In this document: one piece after another, positions 38,700 through 48,333 of the stretch
Layout of the letters: each line of letters begins with the position of its first letter
Numbering within the stretch: the stretch's first letter is position 1
DNA from: Kluyveromyces lactis
Taxonomy: Eukaryota; Ascomycota; Saccharomycetes; Saccharomycetales; Saccharomycetaceae
Assembly: GCF_000002515.2 (NCBI RefSeq)
Contig: NC_006041.1
Coordinates: 682,001 to 746,000, forward strand
DNA length: 64,000 nucleotides
Reading direction: 5' to 3'
Program-made: the position numbers and the translations under genes
The notes under the pieces: model-generated
Told to the model about the DNA's origin: nothing
Databases searched by the model: none
The model's input: only the letters and a program-made list of their open reading frames with translations

Positions 38700-40865
38700 A
38701 TGTCTTCTTCACATGATACACCATCGCATGTGCAGTCCACACTAGCTATTTCACCGTTGGTGCAAAGAACAGGTGCTAACAGAGGTAGTATGAATAGGAA
38801 TGATCCAATAGGGAATTCTCAAGGAAGGAACGTTGAAGGTGGGCGAAGCAACATACCGCAGATCGCACAGACTCCGCATCAAGATAGAAGTCCTTTAGTG
38901 CAGAAGATAAGAGATGTATCCCATTTAGCAACTCCTGCCGTTATGAGGCACAATGGTACTGCAGGATCTAGTCTATTAGCGTCGATGACAAAGAATGGAT
39001 TATTTGGACCGGCACTGCCGTCTACTTTAAGAAAAACTAGTACATCGACGGACACTGTTGAGCTAAACAATTCTACGAATGACGAAGATATAGACCATGC
39101 CAGCGATAATGTATTCGATGTTAGCGATCTTTCATCTGTAGAGAAACTACGGCTTTGGAGGCACGATGCCTTGATGCAACACCATTATAAAACTGCCGAA
39201 CACATCGGTGATCTCATCTATTCAATGACAAAGGATCCCAACGATGCCTTTTGGTTGGCACAAGTGTATTACAATCAAGGATCTTACGTGCGAGCCGTGG
39301 AACTAATATTTACGGATCAATTGGATTCGGAAAGCATAATGTGCCGCTACTTGGCAGCATTATGTCTTTTCAAATTAAACAAACTTGAAGAGGCACTTGA
39401 TATCATCGGAGACACGAACCCGTTTCAAAGTGAACCGTCCTCTCCAGGGAATGCAGATGGTGGTGTAAAGCTCGAATCGTCAATGTGTTTGTTAAGAGGC
39501 AGAATATACGTCTCCCTTAGTAACATGGAACAGGCCAAAGAATGCTTTAAAGAAGCAGTGCAAGTTGACGTTAAAAATTACGAGGCATTTGATTACTTAC
39601 TTTCGAAACATATGCTTACCACTGCAGAGCAATGGGATTTGGTACGAAGCTTGCAATTTGATGATCTTGATGATAATGAAGAGATGATGAGATGTCTGTA
39701 CATCTCAAGACTGTCCAAGTACCAACACCAGACGGAAATTGAACATGCTCGTAAAGTTCTCTCTGATAAGTATTATTTGAAAGATAATCGGACTGTCTTG
39801 TTGGCTGAGATAGAACTTTTGAATAACCAATCCAAGTTTACTCAGTGTATGAAATTATGTGAACAAGTTCTCGAAGTCGATGAGTATAACCTTGAAGTTC
39901 TACCAATCTATATACAATGTTTGCATTCGTTCGCAGCCAAGAACAAATTGTTTCTCCTTTCACACAAATTGGCAGAAAACTTCCCCAAATCACCAGTGAC
40001 ATGGTTCGCAGTTGCTACCTACTACCTTTGTATGGGGAAAGTTTCAGAAGCAAGGAAATATTTTTCTCGTTCTTCAATAATGGATCCAAGTTTTGGGTAC
40101 TCTTGGCTTGGTTTTGCTCATACTTACGTCGCTGAGGGAGAACATGAACAAGCATTATCAGCATATTCCACTGCTGCTAGATTTTTCCCTGGAACACATC
40201 TACCACATCTTTATCTCGGAATGCAATACAATAGAATGGATGACCTATCTCTTGCCGAAGAATATTTCATGATGGCATATGACATGTGCCCCACTGATCC
40301 CCTATTACTTAATGAGTTGGGTGTCATATATTTCAAGAGGCAAAACTACATCAAAGCTAAGAAGTACATGAAACGTGCACACGATGCAATAAAGAATATG
40401 AAATCAGAAAGTAAAGCTTGGATATCGATTGTGATAAATTTGGGTCACACTTACAGGAAACTTGGTGAGGACGAAAGAGCCATCAAATGCTTTAAGACCG
40501 TATTAGAGAGTAGTAAACCTACTGCCACTTTATGGTGTTCCTTAGGGTTTCTATATTTAAGAATGAAAAAAATTGAAAAGGCAATCGATAGTTTTCATAA
40601 AGCTCTAGCGCTGGACCAAGGTAACCAGGCATCAAATAAACTATTGAAGACTGCCTTAGAGATCAATGCACATATGATAATTGATGAGAATCACCCTATG
40701 GTAATTTCATCGAACATTCAAAATATTCCGACGTCACATGTATCAAAGAATGATAAGAAAAGAACATCATTGGGAATTACTAGTTTTGATCCCGTCACCG
40801 AGGCAAAACGGTTAAAACAAGGTATTTCAGATCACGAGGGCGATTCAATGGACATTGAACAATAA
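38700..40865 (+). CDS. CDC16: Anaphase-promoting complex TPR subunit Cdc16
   Basis: Cdc16 is an essential TPR scaffold of the APC/C ubiquitin ligase. The ATG at 38700 (MSSSHDTPSHVQSTLAISPLVQRT) is used because the open frame further upstream has only a GTG. This gives 721 residues (about 840 in S. cerevisiae). A Ser/Asn-rich N-terminus with short blocks shared with S. cerevisiae (LLASMTKNGLFG, PSTLRKTS) is followed by LSSVEKLRLWRHDALMQHHYKTAEHIGDLIYSMTKDPNDAFWLAQVYYNQG and about ten TPR units (for example SWLGFAHTYVAEGEHEQALSAYSTAARFFPGTHLPHLYLGMQY). SP/TP sites in the N-terminus are likely phosphorylation targets. CDC16-SKA1-URA6-PAN3 matches YKL022C-YKL025C. Confidence 0.95.
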   Translation: MSSSHDTPSHVQSTLAISPLVQRTGANRGSMNRNDPIGNSQGRNVEGGRSNIPQIAQTPHQDRSPLVQKIRDVSHLATPAVMRHNGTAGSSLLASMTKNGLFGPALPSTLRKTSTSTDTVELNNSTNDEDIDHASDNVFDVSDLSSVEKLRLWRHDALMQHHYKTAEHIGDLIYSMTKDPNDAFWLAQVYYNQGSYVRAVELIFTDQLDSESIMCRYLAALCLFKLNKLEEALDIIGDTNPFQSEPSSPGNADGGVKLESSMCLLRGRIYVSLSNMEQAKECFKEAVQVDVKNYEAFDYLLSKHMLTTAEQWDLVRSLQFDDLDDNEEMMRCLYISRLSKYQHQTEIEHARKVLSDKYYLKDNRTVLLAEIELLNNQSKFTQCMKLCEQVLEVDEYNLEVLPIYIQCLHSFAAKNKLFLLSHKLAENFPKSPVTWFAVATYYLCMGKVSEARKYFSRSSIMDPSFGYSWLGFAHTYVAEGEHEQALSAYSTAARFFPGTHLPHLYLGMQYNRMDDLSLAEEYFMMAYDMCPTDPLLLNELGVIYFKRQNYIKAKKYMKRAHDAIKNMKSESKAWISIVINLGHTYRKLGEDERAIKCFKTVLESSKPTATLWCSLGFLYLRMKKIEKAIDSFHKALALDQGNQASNKLLKTALEINAHMIIDENHPMVISSNIQNIPTSHVSKNDKKRTSLGITSFDPVTEAKRLKQGISDHEGDSMDIEQ

Positions 40866-40952
40866 AAGTAACATTTATATTCTTGCATATATAGCTTAAT
40901 AGGAAAAGCTCGCAGTTGGAAAATAACTTGCTAGCTTTTTCAAGCTGTCACT

Positions 40953-42179
40953 CTATGCCTGCGTCCCCACAGGATCTTTGGACTCTATGTTCTTTCTATG
41001 GCTCTTGGATTTTCTTTTTTTCCCTCCCGTGGATCTTCCTTTTCTCTCTGGCTCCTTTGAATCTAAGGATTTTCCAGATTCTATGGCATTCTCTGGCGCT
41101 GCCAAATCACTATCCTGGTGCGAAGCCTTTGGTTTGTTCTTCAATTTGTCCTTCGATTTAGATTTAGATTTTGAGTTTGCTTTGGGAACCACAACTTTTT
41201 CTGATCCACGTAGTAATTCAAAACCCTCTTTTTCAGTTTTGTTACACAGGGTTTTGGTAAAATCAGAAGTATTTGCTTCGGTAGTTGGGTGGTCATTAAT
41301 AGCTCGTTGAAGTTCCTTTAAACTTTCTTTACTTTTATTAATTTGAAGTTCTTTCTTAATCAGTTCCTTCATGCGTTTGCTACCTTGATTTTTTGAATCT
41401 TTTGGCGATAGTTTCCCGGAACTACCAGGAGTTTCTGGAAAATTTTCATCAGTTTCTTCGCTTCCAGCTTTAGTTTCACCCGAAGCCTCTTTAGCCACAC
41501 GACGTTGTTCTCTCTTCTCTTTTCTTTGTTTTTTTCTTTGGTTTATCGTTGATCTGAGATCATTCTTAACATTATTTTCATCTTCGTCTGTGGTAGACGA
41601 TTGCATTGTTCTGAGGTTGCTTTTTTGCTTTCTTGCTAATTTAGAGCTTCTAGTTGAGTTATGCTCGCTTTCATCAATGGCTAAGGAATCTGCATTTCTA
41701 GTATAGTGAGATTCAGATATTGTGGAAGATGAAAATATACCAGATTCCAAGAGACCTGTGCTCTGAGCAATACCAGCTCTAAGATTGGGTAGAGGTTCAT
41801 TGCTTCGTAGTTTTCTATCAGATTTCTCTTTGGCTTTTGATTTGCCTCTCTTTTTGGACTTTGTTTCCTGTTTTGAAGCCTTCTCAGGAACCACTTTAGC
41901 AGGAGTTTTATTCTTGCCCCCAATTGAAAGAGAAGACTCCAAAATCCGAGCTATATCATCCTCCCATAATTCTCCAAATTGAAGTTCCTTTTTTAATGCT
42001 TTCGACTTTTTAGCACTCGGTACTTTACAAGTATTAGCGGTCGTTGTCTTTGGACCAACGTTGGAAAACGTTGGTAAGTGTACCAAACAGTGTGGAACTT
42101 CCTCGACTAAACCAACTTCCGAGACGGTATTCTCTTCTAACAAGAAGTCAAGTAATGAAGATTCAGTAAACAAATCCAT
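40953..42179 (-). CDS. SKA1: Ska1-like protein (Ski-complex-associated), fast-evolving
   Basis: A 408-residue, highly charged, Lys/Ser-rich protein with coiled-coil stretches (RSTINQRKKQRKEKREQRRVAKEA; MKELIKKELQINKSKESLKELQRAINDH). The N-terminus is hydrophobic and acidic (MDLFTESSLLDFLLEEN), then comes LQFGELWEDDIARILESSLSI. The identity is inferred from its place between CDC16 and URA6 in the orientation of S. cerevisiae YKL023W. That gene encodes Ska1 (about 277 residues), which guides the Ski complex and exosome to ribosome-free 3'-UTR stretches. Low-complexity composition prevents a firm sequence-based call. Confidence 0.65.
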   Translation of the reverse strand: MDLFTESSLLDFLLEENTVSEVGLVEEVPHCLVHLPTFSNVGPKTTTANTCKVPSAKKSKALKKELQFGELWEDDIARILESSLSIGGKNKTPAKVVPEKASKQETKSKKRGKSKAKEKSDRKLRSNEPLPNLRAGIAQSTGLLESGIFSSSTISESHYTRNADSLAIDESEHNSTRSSKLARKQKSNLRTMQSSTTDEDENNVKNDLRSTINQRKKQRKEKREQRRVAKEASGETKAGSEETDENFPETPGSSGKLSPKDSKNQGSKRMKELIKKELQINKSKESLKELQRAINDHPTTEANTSDFTKTLCNKTEKEGFELLRGSEKVVVPKANSKSKSKSKDKLKNKPKASHQDSDLAAPENAIESGKSLDSKEPERKGRSTGGKKRKSKSHRKNIESKDPVGTQA

Positions 42180-42561
42180 GGAAAATTGTGCCTCGTGCTG
42201 TGGTATCTACCAACTGTAATGATAGATGGTTTTTATGTCAATGAATAGAAAACCTTCAAATAACAACGAATAAAGAAAAAAAGAAAGTAGCAATGCCTGG
42301 TTTGCTGAATATATTTAACAACCTAGTTTCATGCTAATCTCTAAATATGATTAAAGCTAAGGAAATGTCCATGCTGCATCAGTTAAGTAGCCTTTGCATG
42401 CACTTTAAGCCATATTTTCTACAATTCACGAAATAAGGAAATGAACGTTTTCGTTTTTCATTTTGGATGTTATGTAATGTGACAGAAAGTGAGATATTGA
42501 TTATAGTTAGCTATATAAACAGGATAGTGAGATGATATAAATCGAGGATTGATCATAAAGT
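42180..42561. other. SKA1 promoter and URA6 3' region
   Basis: A 382-bp spacer. Both flanking genes read leftward. AT-rich with an A-tract near 42275; no motif or gene stands out. Confidence 0.4.
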
Positions 42562-43470
42562 TCATTTGGAAATTTTGTCTTTGATAGCTTCAGTGACATG
42601 TTGATAAACTTCGTCAACAGGTTGGTTACAGCTAACTTTGACAACTTTATTTTGCTTTTCGAAATATTCAACGACAGGAACACTTGTTTCGACGAAGGTT
42701 TTGAATCTCTTTTGAATGGATTCGATGTTATCATCGATTCTTCCACTAGTTTTCCCTCTTTGTAGAAGTCTTTCAAGCATGATTTTCTCTGGACAATCGA
42801 AGAATAAAGTCATAGTACTTGGAACAATTTCTTCTTCGAAAGTGATGGCTTGATCCATCTTTCTTGGGAATCCATCAACCAAGAATTTCTTGTTACTAGA
42901 GTTGTAATTAGAAGTGATAGCATTTTTCAATAGAGCTACAGTGACTTCTTGTGGTACGATTTCACCATCTTTTATGCATTTTTTGATCAATTCACCGTAT
43001 TGAGAACCTTCACGAGCTTGCTCGGCACGTAAGAGATCACCTGCTGATAAGTGGACGAATCCGAAATCTTTTACCAATTTGGCACATTGAGTACCTTTAC
43101 CGGCACCAGGACCACCAAGCACAAAGACAACCAATACATCGTCCTTGCTGAAGGCAGGTGTCTTCTTCTTATCATCAGAAACTGGTCCCTCTTCAAATGC
43201 TACCGGTGGGTTCTTTTGATAACTTAACGAAACAACACTAGAACCCAATGCCAATAGACCTAAAATGAGAAGTAGTTTACCCTTACCACCATTGTTACCG
43301 CCTTTGCTATCGGATGCACTCGTAGCAGTGGCAGAAGCCTTTTGAGAGTATGATTGGATTTGACCGGCATTGATTAGCCCTCTGCATACGGAAGATCTCA
43401 AAACATAATTTTGAACTGGAGAATATCTCAATAGTACAGATCTTGAAGTAGGAATAAAGGAACGTAACAT
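42562..43470 (-). CDS. URA6: UMP/CMP kinase Ura6 with mitochondrial presequence and membrane segment
   Basis: Residues 104-302 are a canonical eukaryotic UMP kinase of the adenylate-kinase fold: P-loop GGPGAGKGTQ (119-128), HLSAGDLLRAEQ, VDGFPRKMDQA, LERLLQRGKTSGRIDDN. It phosphorylates UMP (and more weakly CMP and AMP) for pyrimidine nucleotide synthesis. Compared with the ~204-residue cytosolic S. cerevisiae protein there are about 100 extra N-terminal residues. These are an Arg-rich, acid-free presequence (MLRSFIPTSRSVLLRYSPVQ...), a Ser/Thr/Ala linker and one hydrophobic segment (about 66-83, LLLILGLLALGSSVVSLS). No Met occurs between residue 1 and the kinase core, so a short cytosolic form cannot start at an internal AUG. 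Position matches YKL024C, but orientation relative to CDC16 and PAN3 is opposite to my recollection of S. cerevisiae. Confidence 0.93.
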   Translation of the reverse strand: MLRSFIPTSRSVLLRYSPVQNYVLRSSVCRGLINAGQIQSYSQKASATATSASDSKGGNNGGKGKLLLILGLLALGSSVVSLSYQKNPPVAFEEGPVSDDKKKTPAFSKDDVLVVFVLGGPGAGKGTQCAKLVKDFGFVHLSAGDLLRAEQAREGSQYGELIKKCIKDGEIVPQEVTVALLKNAITSNYNSSNKKFLVDGFPRKMDQAITFEEEIVPSTMTLFFDCPEKIMLERLLQRGKTSGRIDDNIESIQKRFKTFVETSVPVVEYFEKQNKVVKVSCNQPVDEVYQHVTEAIKDKISK

Positions 43471-43894
43471 CTTTTCCCTTGTTTATTTATATTAATATGT
43501 GAGGCCTGGCTTGGCTGGTATCTGGAACAGCGAAAATACCGACATGTCTTTGATATTAACGTTATGTATTCTTGTAAACTGAACCTGGTTTCGCTCTCTG
43601 TTCGACGCTCTTTCAATTTTTCGTTTCTTTAGGTCGCATAGAATCACGTGATATGGATCATTGAAGCAGTAGGTTCCAGGAATCAAGGTAGGTGCAGTTC
43701 GGATCCAGAAAGTAGAACAAGCTGTGCCGTGGTGTTTTGCCAAGAGCTAATAGTTGTTACGTAGATGGTATCATAAATTGAAATGAATTACTTAACGACG
43801 GTTGTTATTAATAAAATAAACAACAGCTCTCAATCTATGTTATAAGAGACGCACAGAAAAATCGTTTGCAATGAACACTGGCAGCGAGATAGAT
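43471..43894. promoter_or_regulatory. URA6 promoter and reductase 3' region
   Basis: A 424-bp spacer with TCACGTGA at 43644-43651, 174 bp upstream of URA6. No additional gene is seen. Confidence 0.5.
43644..43651. promoter_or_regulatory. TCACGTGA octamer, probable Cbf1 site
   Basis: A perfect palindrome, flanked as AATCACGTGAT, 174 bp upstream of the URA6 ATG. Confidence 0.55.
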
Positions 43895-44792
43895 TCACTC
43901 CGAGAAACTTCTCAATTTTTCGTCGTTGTATCTTAGGTAAGCGCCATCCAATTCAGAAGGAATCCCTTTGGAAGCTAAATTGGCATAAATGGTACCGGGA
44001 ACGCTTGGAGGTAACAATTGGTCATTGTCATGTAAATCAACAAACCGTTGCAGGGCTTCCTTTGTCATACCACTAGGTCCAAAGGTTTCTCTGATATCCT
44101 CTTGCATTTTGGTTTTCACGACACCAGGCGCAACTGAGATTGCTTTAACAGCTGGCTCTTCTGCTGCAATTGTGGCAGCAAAGTGGTTCAATGCTGCCTT
44201 AGAAGCTCCATATGCACCCCATCCGTACTGATCATATATTTTCCACATTACCTTGGAAGCAGGTAGAGTTTTGGGAACTATTTTGGTTAGTAAATCGGGT
44301 TCTGCCGTATGCCAATCCGGCTTTTCTTCGTTTTAGAATGAAATTTAAGGGTATACATACGTATGACTTTGTACTGGCACCTGAGCTGACAAGTACGATG
44401 TTACCGTTACTCTGTTTCAACAAGGGCAATGCGTGGCCGACCAAGGAAACAACACTGAAGAAATTGATATCAAACAACTGTTTCCACTTGGAAATATGTA
44501 TATTATTAACATCTTCCACAGGATCCAAAACTCCCGCATTGGCAACAATACCATCTAGTCTCTTGTATTTCGACTCAATGAAATTGACAGCTTCAGTTAT
44601 AGTTTCTTCATCAGACACGTCACCACAAATGTAATCAAACTTCCCACTGTATTGAGTTTTCAGCTCCTCAAGTTTATCCTTTGATCTTGCAATTCCTATT
44701 ACGATTTTAGTCGTCTCAATAGAACATAACTTCTCCACAATGGAAGAACCAATTCCTCTAGAAACACCTGTCACTAAAAACACCTTTGACAT
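43895..44792 (-). CDS. Short-chain dehydrogenase/reductase of the YIR035C/IRC24 type, spliced from two exons
   Basis: Exon 1 is 44792-44361 (144 codons) and exon 2 is 44227-43895 (110 codons plus stop). Joined in phase 0 they encode 254 residues, the length I recall for S. cerevisiae YIR035C. The Rossmann motif TGVSRGIG, VANAGVL, the catalytic Ser of VLVSSGAS and the YxxxK of YGASKAALNHF are all present. The junction reads SGASTKSY-YGWGAYGASKAA, which aligns without a gap to the yeast family pattern SSGAS-KPY-GWSAYG. Exact substrate is unknown; relatives reduce diketones such as benzil. Without splicing the gene would look like two broken halves. It sits near LYS1 as YIR035C does, interleaved with URA6 and PAN3. 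Confidence 0.9.
44228..44360 (-). other. Spliceosomal intron (133 nt) in the reductase gene
   Basis: On the minus strand the intron begins GTATGT (44360-44355), has the exact branch box TACTAAC (44292-44286) and ends CAG (44230-44228), 59 nt after the branch adenosine. An AG 6 nt after the box is too close to use, and the AAG at about 36 nt would add residues not found in the family. Reading through gives an exon-1 frame that runs into unrelated sequence. Confidence 0.9.
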
Positions 44793-45055
44793 TTCAATTA
44801 TAATGGATCTACGATGGCTTAAACTAGTGCTGTTATTAATACCTATCTTCTTACAATGTCACACTTTCCTTCTCGTTCATGGTACAAAGGTTAGAAATTG
44901 CGATTAGAAAGTTTATATAGTTAACGGTTTTTCATAATGTATGTAAATAACGTACATGGGCATTTTCACGTTATTATAACCGGAGGATTATTGTGGGATT
45001 ATAGCGGATAGAGAGTTCCATATATACTTGAGATTATCAAGATACACGACCACGC

Positions 45056-47026
45056 ATGATCAGTTCAGCATCAGGCACTAACTGGAACCGGCCTGATTCC
45101 TTCAAAGGAACCCAGTGTAGAAATATTATCATTCATGGATATTGTAAGTTTGAAAACGAAGGATGCCAATTTAATCATGGAAACAGCAAAGAAACAGAGG
45201 GTCAAACAACGGACGAGGTCCCAACGCAGCGCTCAATGACTCCGCTTAACGTGAAGTTCAATGCTAAGACAAGTTCTAGTTTTACGCCAGGAAAATCTCC
45301 AGCTGTAAGGAGTCCAGACTTCTCTTCGCTTCCTGCATTTCAGCCAGGTGCACCAGTCAATGATCAACCAATGTTGGCAGATGGGCCACAGATCAGTGGA
45401 ACGATGAGTCCTAGCCTTATGAACTCGAATGCAACGGCGTTTGCTCCGTCATTCAATCCGTATGCCTCAGAGAGTTTTACTCCATCAGTGTCAGCAGGTG
45501 GTATCCCTTCCTCACAGGAACTGGCAGGGACACTACATGGCTCCAACCCGTCTATCCCATCACCTGTGCCTTCGAATCCTTATGTGAATAGTGCGGGTTT
45601 GCCCTCAGGCGGCATGCTAGGAGTTGGTCATCCCATGCAAGGATTACCTCCACCACCACCACCCGGTGCATTACCAGTAAATCCTATCACTCAGTTTCCA
45701 ACAGTGTACCCACCAACACATTCTGTATTGCAATATCACTTATATGCTCCAGATCCACCACCACACCTGAAAATACCGCTTAAACCAAACGAGCGAACTC
45801 CCGAAACTTTGTTCATTAACAACCATTTGAGGGATAGATTAGTCAAAAACAATCAAACTGCGCTTCAGGTGTTCCCTAGAGGTTCCTTACCGGATATCGT
45901 TGGTGATTACTTTGGATTGGTCCCCATGGATTTCCATAATAGAACATCTGATAAGAAAAGGTACAATGGTCACAAGAATTCCTTGTACAAGGTGTTTTCA
46001 AATCTTGACGGTAAGATTTATTTCATGCGCCGTATTCATGACGTCAAAATAACTGATTCTGCCCAAGTGTCTAAACCTTTCCAAACTTGGAGTCACCTGC
46101 GTTCGGCAAATATCACTGTTTTGAAAGATTCGTTTGTAACGTCTGCGTTCAATGATAGCTCGTTGTGTATGGTGTTTGATTACTACCCTCAATCACAATC
46201 GTTGTACGAAACTTATGGGCTTGCCAATTCAGTTAACGAATTAAATCAAGAGTACTTATGGGCATTTTTGGTACAATTGACAATTGCACTTCAAGAAGTC
46301 CATTCTAATGGACTAGCTCTTAATGATTTAGACTGGAAAAAAGTTATCGTAACTGGTGAACCAGGTAGAATAAAAGTAACTGATATCGGTGTCTATGACA
46401 CGCTAAATTACCATCAAGAGGGGAGAATGTTACATACAGAACAGCAACAGAATTACTTATCACTTGCCGAGTTATTATTAAACCTTGTTCAAAGGCTATG
46501 CGGTGCATCAGGCCCATTAGACGACGTAAAGTCCTACCACATAGATCCTTTATTCAAGAAATGTATTCAATACCTCCAGGATACATCAAACAACAACAAA
46601 AATATAGAGGACTTCACCAAACTTTTCAGCCATAAAGTTCTTTCAGTGGTAAATTCGTTACAATACAATAGCGAATACCTAGAGCAGCAACTTTCACGTG
46701 AATTAGAAAATGCAAGATTATTCCGTTTGATGTGCAAACTAAATGCAATTTACGGTAGGTTAGAATCACGTATCGACATTAATTGGGCAGAGTCTGGAGA
46801 AAAGTTTCCGATCATACTATTTTTCGACTATGTGTTTCACCAGAAAGATGACACTGGCAAAAATGTTATGGATTTGACACATGTCTTGAGATGTTTGAAC
46901 AAACTAGATGCAGGCGTATCAGAAAGATTAATGCTTGTGACGCCAGACGAGATGAACTGCATCATAATAAGTTATAAAGAGCTAAAGGATTTGATCGATT
47001 CAACATTCAGAGCGCTAACACAATAA
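45056..47026 (+). CDS. PAN3: Poly(A) nuclease regulatory subunit Pan3
   Basis: Pan3 recruits the Pan2 deadenylase to poly(A)-binding protein on mRNA tails. The 656-residue product (about 679 in S. cerevisiae) has an N-terminal CCCH zinc finger (CRNIIIHGYCKFENEGCQFNH, about residues 22-42). A Pro/Ser-rich linker follows, then the PKC-type pseudokinase, where LNDLDWKKVIVTG replaces the catalytic HRD loop and VTDIGVYD the DFG. A coiled coil and the C-terminal knob domain complete it (RLMCKLNAIYGRLE...EKFPIILFFDYVFHQ). Position matches YKL025C at the end of the CDC16-SKA1-URA6 block. Confidence 0.96.
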   Translation: MISSASGTNWNRPDSFKGTQCRNIIIHGYCKFENEGCQFNHGNSKETEGQTTDEVPTQRSMTPLNVKFNAKTSSSFTPGKSPAVRSPDFSSLPAFQPGAPVNDQPMLADGPQISGTMSPSLMNSNATAFAPSFNPYASESFTPSVSAGGIPSSQELAGTLHGSNPSIPSPVPSNPYVNSAGLPSGGMLGVGHPMQGLPPPPPPGALPVNPITQFPTVYPPTHSVLQYHLYAPDPPPHLKIPLKPNERTPETLFINNHLRDRLVKNNQTALQVFPRGSLPDIVGDYFGLVPMDFHNRTSDKKRYNGHKNSLYKVFSNLDGKIYFMRRIHDVKITDSAQVSKPFQTWSHLRSANITVLKDSFVTSAFNDSSLCMVFDYYPQSQSLYETYGLANSVNELNQEYLWAFLVQLTIALQEVHSNGLALNDLDWKKVIVTGEPGRIKVTDIGVYDTLNYHQEGRMLHTEQQQNYLSLAELLLNLVQRLCGASGPLDDVKSYHIDPLFKKCIQYLQDTSNNNKNIEDFTKLFSHKVLSVVNSLQYNSEYLEQQLSRELENARLFRLMCKLNAIYGRLESRIDINWAESGEKFPIILFFDYVFHQKDDTGKNVMDLTHVLRCLNKLDAGVSERLMLVTPDEMNCIIISYKELKDLIDSTFRALTQ

Positions 47027-48333
47027 TGTAAACATAAACTAAAATTATATAACAAACCCACCAAAAACAGCTGAAAAAACTTACATATACTACTACCCAC
47101 TTTTCTTCCGATTTGCTCTTGCTTCCCAAAGGAAAGTTTAATAGATAGAACTTTACACCTTATTGCGTCTGCACATCACGTGTAACGGCACTGCTTTCCT
47201 ACCTGAACGTCAACTTCCCAAGTTCGTTGGGACTTACTGATGTAAAATCTTGTAATCCTGACATCAGACCTCAACGACGTCTTTAACAACGGTCTTTTCC
47301 GACATTCAGATTTCAGAACCGTAAACACATTTCTTATCTAAAAACGAAAAGCTAAACAATGCACACAAGAAAGTAAGAGTAAATACGCACACAACGCGAA
47401 ACAAGCATCGATTCGATACGCCTTCATGAGCTTCGGAGTAGACCCACTATGGTAAACATTTCGGTCTAGTGTTTGTCACTAAACATAGCGGTAATGTTAC
47501 CTTGCGTGTTAGTTCGTCGGACATCTGCGCAAATTTGCACACAATTGCGACATATGTATTTTTGCACTATTTCTTTATACAAAAAAAAACGTACAACAAA
47601 TATAGATAAGCTTCGGTTTACAAAGCGATTTATTATTCCCCTTATGAAAGTAGCTGCACTGTTTGAAATACAGCGAACCGAAACACGAATACAGTGCAGC
47701 AAATTCCCCTATAGCAGTATGGTGGGCTCCATTGCCTTATGAACCAAGCTATCCTTACTGGCCTGACGGATATACCCCAAGTGTATCCTGTAGTGCCATG
47801 TTCTAAGGTATGCAGATTTCCGCATCTTAGCGCCTAATTATTATTTGTATTTTGTTTAGAACGATTGGGCATTTTGTTTGTGGTTTAGATAAGGGAAATT
47901 ATCTTCCATACAAAAATGTCATTTCCGTTAGCGTATATGAAAAAAAACATGGATCGCAGATAAAAGTTAAGATAAGCCATTCCATTCTCTTCTATGCCAT
48001 TTACAGTGTTATCCTCAAAGTTAGAATTCGGATACAAACGACAGTTCTCGTACTTGTTATTGGCAAGCGAAACTTCAATGGCTAGGTGAAGAGAAAGTAT
48101 ATAAACTGCTCAGTTATGGAATTAATAAAGTAGCAGAGGTTCATGAGATGTTAGATCTCGTTTAATTCCGAAGTGTCAATTTTACTACGGTTATAATATA
48201 GTTCCTAATAAACCAAGTGTAATTCAGTAAAGTAAGAATCTTACGCCACAAGTTGTACCTTGTGCTCTTCTTTACTATATACACATTTATTAATATTTCA
48301 AATACAAGTTGTTAAAGCCAAAATTGCAATAAG
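47027..48333. promoter_or_regulatory. PAN3 3' region and DUR1,2 promoter
   Basis: A 1.3-kb gap without a credible gene. A TCACGTGT variant of the Cbf1 site is at 47176-47183. Four GATA core motifs cluster at 47888-47976. The 89-codon frame at 47473-47742 starts at TTG and its antisense companion is unrecognisable. In S. cerevisiae PAN3 and DUR1,2 are on different chromosomes, so a rearrangement junction lies here. Confidence 0.5.
47888..47976. promoter_or_regulatory. GATA-site cluster, DUR1,2 promoter (nitrogen catabolite control)
   Basis: GATAAG at 47888-47893, TTATC at 47899-47903, GATAA at 47959-47963 and GATAAG at 47971-47976 lie 358-446 bp upstream of DUR1,2. Paired GATAA sites bind Gln3/Gat1 and mediate derepression on poor nitrogen sources, as is known for DUR1,2 of S. 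cerevisiae. Confidence 0.65.

Noticed and set aside
43895-44792. The reductase gene as a frameshifted pseudogene
   Set aside because: The interruption has exact yeast splice signals and splicing restores a complete family-length protein.
47466-47742. Overlapping 78- and 89-codon frames upstream of DUR1,2
   Set aside because: The plus-strand frame starts at TTG; neither resembles a protein family.
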